Shown in pieces: positions 55,919-64,000 of a DNA stretch of 64,000 bases; the first letter of the stretch is position 1; every line of letters starts with the position of its first letter. A program made the translations under genes and the position numbers. The notes under the pieces are model-generated. The model had not been told where the DNA came from and made no database searches. It was given only the letters and a program-made list of their open reading frames with translations. This DNA comes from Agapanthus africanus. Taxonomy: Eukaryota > Streptophyta > Magnoliopsida > Asparagales > Amaryllidaceae. Where the stretch lies: the NCBI GenBank assembly GCA_030015575.1, contig CM057339.1, forward strand, positions 701,480,761 to 701,544,760, in the 5' to 3' direction.

Positions 55919-58900
55919 ATGACTGAACCTGACTGTTATGATTGGCAAAGGTCTGTCCAGATGTCCATTACCCATGACAAGCTGGGACACCTCTTAACTA
56001 ACTAAACCCAGCCGTCTCAGGACCAGTTTTCCATGTCACGGATATTGATATTCGTAAGACATCAGAAAAAGACTGTGCGAAAGCCAAGTGCCTCGTGTTA
56101 GCCTCAGTTGATGGTGCATACCGAAGGTAGCACGAGAAGATGGACTTAGTTTCTATCTTCCTCCATAACAAAGATTTATATGGAGAGCAATCTCGTATCG
56201 CAAGATATGAGACCTCGAACGAATTGCTTCAAGCGAGGTTGGCTATCGGGTCATCTGTTGGAGGCAACGTACTTTCAGAGACCAGCTATTTTGAGCTCAC
56301 GGGCCTGAAGACCATGTTGAAGAACGGGTCAGATACTGACTTGATTCTACAGTCTCTGCCCTCTGCTTATACCCTGAAGGAAACCGGGGAAGTAGAAGGG
56401 AAGGGAAGGGCAAAAGTTTCGGGACTGGATGTAGTAAAGGAGGGACGTTCCTATTGTTGCGGGAATGAACATTGGCAGAAGGATTGCAGGGATAGCAAAG
56501 CCAGTAGCCAGGATTCGAAGCATGTTGTGGCTTCGGCTTCGGGTGTGTTTGTAGTAGAGAACTGTATGTCAGTTAACCCTACTTCCTGGGTATTGGATAC
56601 CGGATTAGGATCTCACATCTGTAATTCGTTACAGGCTTTGAGAAACCGTAGGGTTATCAGGAAAGGTGATATGACTCTCAGGGTTGCTAACGGAATGAGC
56701 ATTGACGCTGAATCCGTAGGGGAATATCATCTTGGACTGACAACTGGGCAGATATTGATTCTGCGTAACTGTTTGTATGTACCAGGTGCGACTTGTAATA
56801 TCATATCTGTATCCCTACTTTCTAAGGAAGGATATGATTTTACTTTTGTAAGCGATGTGGTCCACATCCACCTAAATCAAGTTCTGATTGGGTCAGGTAC
56901 ATTAGAAAACGGAATATACGTACTGAATCAAGCTCAGGTTTTCAGTGTCCAGAACACACTTAAAAGAAAGTCTCCGGAAACAAATCAGGCTTTCTTATGG
57001 CATTGTAGACTGGGTCACATTAATGAGACACGGTTAACAAAGTTACATAAAGAGGGATACTTGAATCCGTTCGAGTATCAGTCTTATGCCACTTGTGAAT
57101 CTTTTCTCATGGGAAAGATGACAAAGACTCCGTTCACTGGACACGGAGAAAGAGCAAGCGAGCTCTTGGGACTCATACACAGTGACGTGTGTGGTCCAAT
57201 GTCTATACATGCGCGAAGTGCTTATTCATACTTCATTACTTTTACAGATGATTTCTCTAGGTATGGACATGTGTTCCTGATGAAGCATAAATCCGAAGCC
57301 TTTGAGAAATTTCAGGAGTACAAGAATGAAGTTGAAAAACAAACAGGCAAAAGTATAAAGACACTGAGATCTGATCGAGGTGGTGAATACTTGAGTGCCG
57401 AGTTTCTGGACTACTTAAAAGAGAATGGAATTCTCTCTCAGCGTACTCCTCCATACACACCACAACACAACGGTGTATCTGAAAGGCAGAATCGAACCCT
57501 ATTGGATATGGTTCGATCCATGATGAGTAAGGCTAAGTTACCGCAATCTTTCTAGGGTTATGCACTAGAAACAGCTGCATATCTCTTGAACAAGGCTCCA
57601 ACCAAGACTGTACCTACCACCCCATATTAGATGTGGAGTAGGAAGAAACCCTGTCTGAAGTATCTTAAGACATGGGGATGTCCGGCTTTTGTAAAGAAGC
57701 AGCATGCGGACAAGCTCGAGGCATACTCAGTACTGTGTAAGTTTGTGGGATACCCAAAGAACTCCAGGGGGTATCTTTTCTATTCCGCGGAGGAACAAAA
57801 AGTTTTTGTTTCTCAGCATGCCCACTTCTTGGAAACTGAATTTTTTGAAAATCAGATAAGTGGGAGCGCAATAGAACTAGAAGAAATTCCAGAACCACAA
57901 GCTATTACTGAAAGCTTGGAAGAACCAGAAGTTTCCGGAGAACCGGACATTCCTGCGCCGCTCCGCAGGAATAGTAGGCAGTCTCATCCGCCCGAGAGAT
58001 ACTATGGTTTTCTCATAGGTGGGGATAGAGAGGATTGCACAGTTGATTATGATGAGCCTACTAGCTTCCAGCAAGCCATTCAGAGCGGTGACTCAGTAAA
58101 ATGGCCGGATGCAATGCGGACCGAGATGGAGTCCATGTACACTAACAAAGTTTGGACTTTAGACTTTGCTCTGGAAGGGGTAAAACCCGTAGGCTGCAAA
58201 TGGATCTTCAGAAAGAAGATTGGTGTAGATGGGCTGGTTGAAACCTATAAAGCTAGACTTGTTGCAAAAGGTTTTCGTCAAAGACTAGGTTTGGTCTATG
58301 ACGAGACCTTTTCTCCAGTGGCTATGCTCAAATCCATTCGGATCCTTCTTCCCATTGCTGCTTTCCATGATTATGAGATCTGGCAAATGGACGTAAAGAC
58401 GGCTTTCCTAAATGGAAATTTGGAAGAGTGCGTCTATATGGATCAGCCGGAGGGATTCATTTAGAGTGGGAGCAGCGGTAAAGTGTGCAAGTTGCTCAAG
58501 TCCATCTATGGACTGAAGCAGGCTTCGCGGAGTTGGAACATCTGCTTTGATGATACTGTCAAACAATTCGACTTTGTCAAAAACCCAGATAAACCATGCA
58601 TTTACAGTAAGATTGTAGGGAGAACTATGGTATTCCTCGTCTTGTACGTGGATGACATTCTCCTAATAGGAAATGATATTCCTATGTTACAGTCAATCAA
58701 AGGATTCTTATCACAGAGGTTCTCCATGATGGACCTGGACGATGCCAACTACATTCTGGGGATCCAGATCTATCGTGATAGATCTAAGAGGATGTTGCGA
58801 CTTTCATAGTCCAGGTACATCGACACCATATTGAAAAGATTCAGTATGGAAGATTCCAAGCGCGGTAATCTACCTGCTTGTCACGGAATCACCCTCTCCA

Positions 58901-59631
58901 AAGAGATGTCTCCCAAGATTGATTTAGAAAGGGCCCGCATGTCATCTATACTCTACGCATCTGCGGTAGGCTCTATAATGTATGTGATATTATGTACCAG
59001 ACCAGATGTAGCATACGCATTGAGCGCTGTAAACCGGTATCAGTCGGACCCAGGGGAGAAACACTGGATAGCAGTAAAGAACATTCTCAAGTACCTGAGA
59101 AGGACTAAGGGGATGTTCTTGGTGTATGGCGGAAAAGACCTCCAGATCGAAGCCTTTGCTGACTCCAGCTTCCAGAGTGACAAGGATGACTCCAAGTCCA
59201 TGTCGGGTTATGTCTTTACCCTCAATGGAGGGGTGGTTTGCTGGAAGAGCTCCAAGCAGGAAACCGTTGCTGACTCAACTATGGAAGCGGAGTACATAGC
59301 TGCTTGCGATGCCGCAAAGGAAGCTGTCTGGATGAAGAAGTTCCTCACAGAGTTTCAGGTGGTTCCTACCATTGTTGATCCAATACTGCTGTATTGTGAC
59401 AACAACGGTGCTATAGCTTTAGCGAAGGAACCCAGGTCCCATCAGAAGTCCAGGCACATTTTGAGGCGGTACCACCTGATCAGGGAGATCGTAGATCGCC
59501 GGGAGATCGAGGTGAAGAGAGTAAATTCAGAAGATAACACTGCAGATCCACTCACGAAGGCCTTACCCCAGACTCAGTTCGAGCGGCTGATCGAGATGAT
59601 AGGTCTTCGATACGCCAGTACATGGCCTTAG
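55919..59631 (+). pseudogene. Copia gag-pol of element E with four TAG stops
   Basis: ATG 55919 opens a garbled gag start (MTEPDCYDWQ). From 56140 one frame runs to the end at 59631, broken only by TAG at 57553 (Trp position), 57628 (Glu), 58462 and 58807 (Gln). The gag CCHC knuckle is damaged (CCGNEHWQKDC near 56456). Protease reads DTGLGS instead of DTGSGS. The integrase finger has CESF for CxxC. The core has HSDVCGPM, RSDRGGEY and HNGVSERQNR. RT has YVDDILLIGND near 58645 and RNase H has DSSFQSD, EAEYIA and DNNGAIALAKEP. Compared with A and C this copy keeps part of gag. It is dead through nonsense codons rather than deletions. Confidence 0.93.
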
Positions 59632-59645
59632 TGCAAGTAGGAGAT
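59632..59645 (+). promoter_or_regulatory. Polypurine tract (element E)
   Basis: GCAAGTAGGAGAT before the 3' LTR; GTGGGAGAT in the sisters, so one G is changed to A. Confidence 0.85.
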
Positions 59646-61784
59646 TGTTAGTGTATATGCCCTAGAGGCCATTACTATATCATAATAGTTTGTATATTTC
59701 TTAATGGAAGCTTTGGATATTCACAGTTGTATAGACAATCTTGCTCAAAATAGTAGTATGCTACTTGGTTTGTTTCTACTTCAATGTGTGTACATGTGTT
59801 TCTTTTGACATATCGCCTATACACATTAGTAGAGACCTTAGGATCTTTGCTTGATTACCAGCGTTGTGATGGCAGTCACACTAGTGGGGGCTGGGTAATC
59901 TACAAGCACATCTTTATACAGGTCCCTAGTCGTAGGACTTTCGAGATAGGGTATCGATACTCCGGAGTAGACTAGCGTATGCGCTTCTCATCCCAGCAGG
60001 GGAGACGGTCTGTCCCACAGCCGTCAGTACGTCGTACTTGAGATAGAATGCAGGTGCTCGTTAGGTTACGAGTACACTGGACAGGACTCGTCGGGAACAG
60101 ATTGGTTGGTACTATATCTATCGTCAGTTATCAGTTCCAAGGTGACATGAGTTCATCTTAGTTCGCTGACTTGACACCGTCACTTCGCCTCGAGTGTGTT
60201 CCCACTGTACTTTGATTACTACCCAACCACAGCTCAAAGGAGTCGTGCAAATAGGTAGTAGTTGGGTGCAGTCCCGAAGCACTTGGTGGCAGTGACGGTT
60301 AGACAGGATTCGTCTCTCCCGGTATTGGGAGTTGATATCGCGTTGTGTCAAGGAGAGCCATTACACACAGTCGTCCCTGGCTAAGGCAAGCGAGATACAC
60401 TGGTAGGTTTCCAGTGTTATCTCAGGGTGTTCTGGGCTACACTCCGACACGACTTGTACCGCTATTAGAGGACTGACATTTACCGCCCCTAGGCCCGCCA
60501 TGCGATATTCTCAGACGAACAGACCGGACTGTACGGAGACTATCACATTCAGGCTCAGTAGGAGTTCGGATGGGTTCACCTCATCATTCTTCTTATCGGC
60601 ATCTACTATGAGGCCGTTTTGCACAGCTAGTGCCGCTTGCGGTCTGTGGTTAAACCCATTGCCAGCGTAGTGTCGAGTCTTTAGAGTCCCACACAGAGAG
60701 CTATTCGCCTTTAGGAAAAATAGAGTAGAGGTCGCATGGTTTTGCGACAAGGTTTGTTCACATCCGTACACTTGTGCACGTTTGGTGTCCGGGCAGTTAT
60801 TACTGGCGGGCTTTGGTTTGAGCCAGATCCTAGTATACGTTTTGGGATTGGTTTTATCTCTTTGTATTCGTGTTCCTTGGAACACGGATGCGGGTGTGTA
60901 TGCACAGTTGATAGAGACAGAGACAGAGGATCTCTTTGTATTCGTGTTCCTTGGAACACAGATGCGGGTCTGTATGCACAGTTGACAGAGACAGAGGCAG
61001 AGCATTCTCATTAGGGTTGTTGACTGTTGACTTTTTCTAAACCCTATTGAGAATAAGAAACATGATTAATAATAATATTAATTAAGTATTATAGTGCCAT
61101 GGTTGGGTTGAAAGTTTGACTTTGTTGACCGATTGACTAGTTTGGACTTGTTGACCATCATCATTTCATGGGTATCATTTCATGGGTATGACTTTTGCTT
61201 GCTTGTTGTTGTTTACAAAATGAGTGCATGAAATGATAATGCCATTGACATAAACCATCACAAAATACTTGATTATTATTATCATGATTATTTTGTCTTT
61301 TGAGAGCATGGTTGTGAAAGTCTTCTCTCATTCTATCATTTGCTCTCTCTCATCAAAGCTCTCTTCTTCCTCTTGCTCTTCCTCTAGCTCAAGGAAAAAT
61401 CTCTCATGAGTTGAGAACCATTTGCCTTGGAGATAAAACCCTAAAACACTTCTCTACTCATCCTAGAGTACAAGGTCTAGCAATCCAAGTATTCTAATTT
61501 CCTCTAGATTGAGGTTGGAGACAAAGGTAGAAGCTTTCGGGTGGATCCATCTTCGGCACAAGGAGACGACGATGTGAGGCCGATCCGACCACCACAAGGA
61601 GTCGAAGAGAAGGAGTTCAAGTTGAGGTATAACCCCTAACATAGTAGTTAAACTCTTAGTTAGGTTGTTAGATAGTTTGTTTAGCAAAGATTCGTTTTTT
61701 GAGTCCATGTTACCTTCACCGAAAAATCTTTTTTCACCATTTCCGCAACCCCAAAGAACCGGAGACGGGCAACGTGGACTTACA
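59646..61784 (+). repeat. Element E 3' LTR
   Basis: 2139 bp, TGTTAGTGTATATG...GTGGACTTACA. Carries the same ~66-bp tandem duplication (about 60865-61000) and TTGAC cluster as the 5' LTR. Confidence 0.95.
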
Positions 61785-63145
61785 GAAGCTGCTGAGCAGG
61801 CTGCTAACATAAAGCAAATGGATCTCTTGTTCCAGGATATGGTTGGAATGATGATCCATCCAGAACCCCCAGCCGAGGATCCGCCGATAATCATCGAAGA
61901 TGACAGAGGGGAACATCAAACCCTCTTTCGGCTCTATCAACAGCCAAGGAGGAAACGATCTCTAAGGCTACTCTTGATGATTATATAGCTCAGCAAATAC
62001 GAGCTCATCAAGCAAATGAGACGGCTGGCCAAATCGTCAAAACCGAGTGACCGTACCCAGGCTGGTATGACCAAATAAAGTACCCACCATGATATACGAT
62101 CCCCAAATTCCATATATACAATGGGACAGATAATCCCCATCTGCACGTTGCGCAGTTTAGAGTTTTGTGCAGCAACGCTGGAGGCGATAACAAAATGTTA
62201 CTTTGCCAGCTCATTGGCAGCCTGTCAGAGACGGCCTTTGAATGGTACTCGGAGCTCCCAAATAACTCCGTGAGGACATTCAAAGAGATGGAGCTGCTGT
62301 TTACATAGAAGTTTACCAGCGCAAGCGAGTGCACCCCGATCACGGCATTAATCATTGCCAGGGTGAAGCTAGGAGAAACCTGGGTCCAATACGCGATCCG
62401 GTGGCGGAACCTATGGTCAAAGTGCGAACAGCGCATCGAAGAATCCCCTGCCGTGGGCACGTTCATCGGGACCCTTGATCCTCTAACGACAGTGTTCCAT
62501 TTCATGACGTTCTTCAAACCAACAACCTTCTAGGATCTGATAGATAAACTAGCCCAAATGGACCAGATGGGCCACGGGCCTTCCTCCTCAAATACGGACT
62601 CTCAAAATGCCAAGGGTAAAGGGAAAGCGGTCTTCGTTGCTAACACTCAACAACAACCGAGTGGCCCAAAACCGGCTACTCACCAAAATATTGCACATAC
62701 ATGCCTATCTCTAGAAGAAAGGCTAGTACACACTTACTCGTTTCCCCGTGATAAGACGATGAAACTATTTGAGTTGGCAATGCATAACATACTCATCACA
62801 TTGTCAGACACACGGCGTCCACCGCAACCTGGCGATGTCAACAACCCCAACTACTGCTCCTATCACAGAATGGTGAGCCATCCGATTGACGATTGCTACA
62901 TCTTCAAGAACTGGGTCGAGGACCAGTATCAACAGGGAAAATTCACGCTGTATGACAACTGGAGGGTAAACCCGCCACAGAAGCACGCTCCCAAAAAGGT
63001 GGATGCACCGGGGGCATCATGCTCGCTCATGAAAGAAACTCCATGGGAAGTCTACTAAGGTGGAGCCTACCTGCTCATGGATATGCATGGCGAAAGACCC
63101 TTCCGTCCAATAGATGGCCGATTCCTCAAAAAATACTACGCTTGA
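61785..63145 (+). pseudogene. Gypsy gag (element G), 3' part, with a pol tail
   Basis: EAAEQAANIKQMDLLFQDMVG continues the gag broken at 41504. After a frameshift near 61930 one frame carries a Retrotrans_gag-like domain (FHIYNGTDNPHLH, AFEWYSELPNNSVRTFKEM, about 62100-62330), stops at 62048, 62090, 62306 and 62531, a 166-codon open piece (62558-63058) and a CSYHRMVSHPIDDC motif (C-x2-H-x4-H-x4-C), usual after gag in plant gypsy polyproteins. Directly after the TAA at 63056 the same frame reads GAYLLMDMHGE...RFLKKYYA and stops at 63143, which resembles the very C-terminus of gypsy pol. Protease, RT, RNase H and integrase are absent, so this is a gag-only deletion derivative. Confidence 0.75.
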
Positions 63146-63254
63146 CGAGTGACGACTTAGGTCTATGATAGATGACGACGCTCTTGTCCGCTCCCTATCC
63201 TCCTGAGTCAGAACTCTGAGAGTAGTATGCAAATAAGCTCCGTCGCCTCAAACA
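63146..63254. other. Spacer between pol tail and tandem array
   Basis: No gene or signal that I can support; probably 3' untranslated region of element G. Confidence 0.4.
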
Positions 63255-63740
63255 TGACGATTCAGGACCGAGTTGTCTTTACACTAGAAATTCACCTCAA
63301 ACATGGTGACAAAGGACCGAGATGTCCTTAAACTAGAAATTCGCCTCAATGTCCTTAAACTAGAAATTCGCCTCAAACATGGCGACAAAGGACCGAGATG
63401 TCCTTACACTAGAAATTCACCTCAAATATAGCGACATTGGGCCGAGAAGTCCCTAAACTAATAACGGACCGAGATATTCTTAAACTAGAAATCCGCCTCA
63501 AATATGGCGATAAAGGACCGAGAAGTCCTTAAACTAATTATCCGCCTCAAATATGGCAACAACGGACTGAGATATTCTTAAACTAAAAATTCGCCTCAAA
63601 CATGGCAATAACGGACCGAGATGTCCTTAAACTAGAACCATTCCTCAAATATGGTGACATTGGACCGAAAAGTCTATAAACAAAAATTTTGCATCTAACA
63701 TGGCAATAATGGACCGGAACGTCCCTAAACTAGTGCATCA
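63255..63740 (+). repeat. Tandem array of ~49-bp units in gypsy 3' UTR
   Basis: About ten diverged units of the form GGACCGAGATGTCC, 'ttaaactagaaattcgc', 'ctcaaacatggcgacaaa'. GGAC/GTCC can pair in each unit. Tandem arrays in the 3' UTR of plant Tat-type gypsy elements are known and can seed satellite DNA. Confidence 0.85.
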
Positions 63741-64000
63741 CCCCAAAAACGGCGATACATTCCCTTAGGATCTATATTGCAATCGAAGTCTTAGCAGGAA
63801 AGATTGCAACTCGAGTCCCGCTGGCTACATAGCTAATCCAGCGATGAAGCCACCCTCAAAACCCACTGGTAAACAGGTGGGTCACCTACGACAAAACTAC
63901 TTTTGAGAGTTTCACCATTAAAAAAAAAAAAGAAAAACGGTATGTCCACAAGCAAAATGGGCACGGATGAAAACCCGAAAAGGCGCCGTGAGTAAAAACA
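63741..64000. other. End of window, probable gypsy 3' UTR
   Basis: No ORF. Contains a 12-base A run near 63920 and GGCGCC near the end. The LTR of G is not recognised within the window. Confidence 0.35.

Larger units (their letters stand above)
41505..61784 (+). mobile_element. Element E: Ty1/copia element nested in gypsy gag, itself carrying F
   Basis: TSD gaagc at 41500-41504 and 61785-61789. 5' LTR is split (41505-41581 and 51719-53806) by element F; 3' LTR is 59646-61784. tRNA-Met primer site, shared leader, gag-pol in nearly one frame with four TAG stops. The first LTR dinucleotide is TA in the 5' copy and TG in the 3' copy. Without F the element is about 10.1 kb. Confidence 0.95.

Noticed and set aside
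63255..63740. CRISPR-like repeats
   Set aside because: Units are diverged tandem repeats without unique spacers, in a plant retrotransposon UTR.

Overview
This window is plant nuclear DNA made almost entirely of nested LTR retrotransposons. I see no cellular gene, tRNA, rRNA or CRISPR array that I would defend. The plant origin is inferred from a Ty1/copia polyprotein of Angela (BARE-1-like) type, long (~2 kb) LTRs, tRNA-Met and tRNA-Asp primer sites and an Athila-type polypurine tract. Dense nesting suggests a large, repeat-rich angiosperm genome; I cannot name the species.

Layout. Element A (1-8280, +) is an Angela-like copia element cut by the window's left edge. 8281-9229 is unassigned. 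From about 9230 to 40942 an old LTR-like unit (H), full of short hairpins and G-boxes and containing a ~797-bp tandem duplication, has been split by two insertions. The first is element B (10101-27957, +, TSD ggtac), a non-autonomous gypsy/Athila-like element whose 3' LTR is itself split by copia element C (16193-26418, +, TSD ggtct). The second is element D (28211-38250, -, TSD aatgt), the only copy here with an open 1311-codon gag-pol. From 40943 a gypsy gag gene (G) is read and is broken at 41504 by copia element E (41505-61784, +, TSD gaagc). E's 5' LTR carries copia element F (41582-51713, -, TSD tattc). G resumes at 61785 with the rest of gag, a short pol tail and a tandem array to the window end.

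How they work together. A, C, E and F cannot make a full polyprotein. A and C lack most of gag, yet C has LTRs more alike (about 40 differences by eye in 2167 bp) than D's (about 65 in 1966 bp). That fits mobilisation in trans by D-like relatives, or LTR gene conversion. B and G have gag-like or orphan proteins but no pol.

Main discovery candidate. The ~2.1-kb leaders between primer site and gag in A, C, D, E and F carry the same ordered series of hairpins: a CCGCGG-rich giant hairpin ~170 nt after the LTR, a 100-nt hairpin, a hairpin with a conserved GGCTC/GGCTT loop, a cruciform-like fold, paired CCTCAT/ATGAGG hairpins, and three hairpins sharing a TTGAC-loop-GTCAA head. Stems change between elements while pairing is kept. 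Two of these modules also occur in gypsy-like B. A conserved G|GTATAA donor-like site in U5 and a polypyrimidine-CAG acceptor just before gag suggest the leader may be spliced out of gag mRNA. The rival explanation, repair or template switching that perfects palindromes, is stated in the findings.
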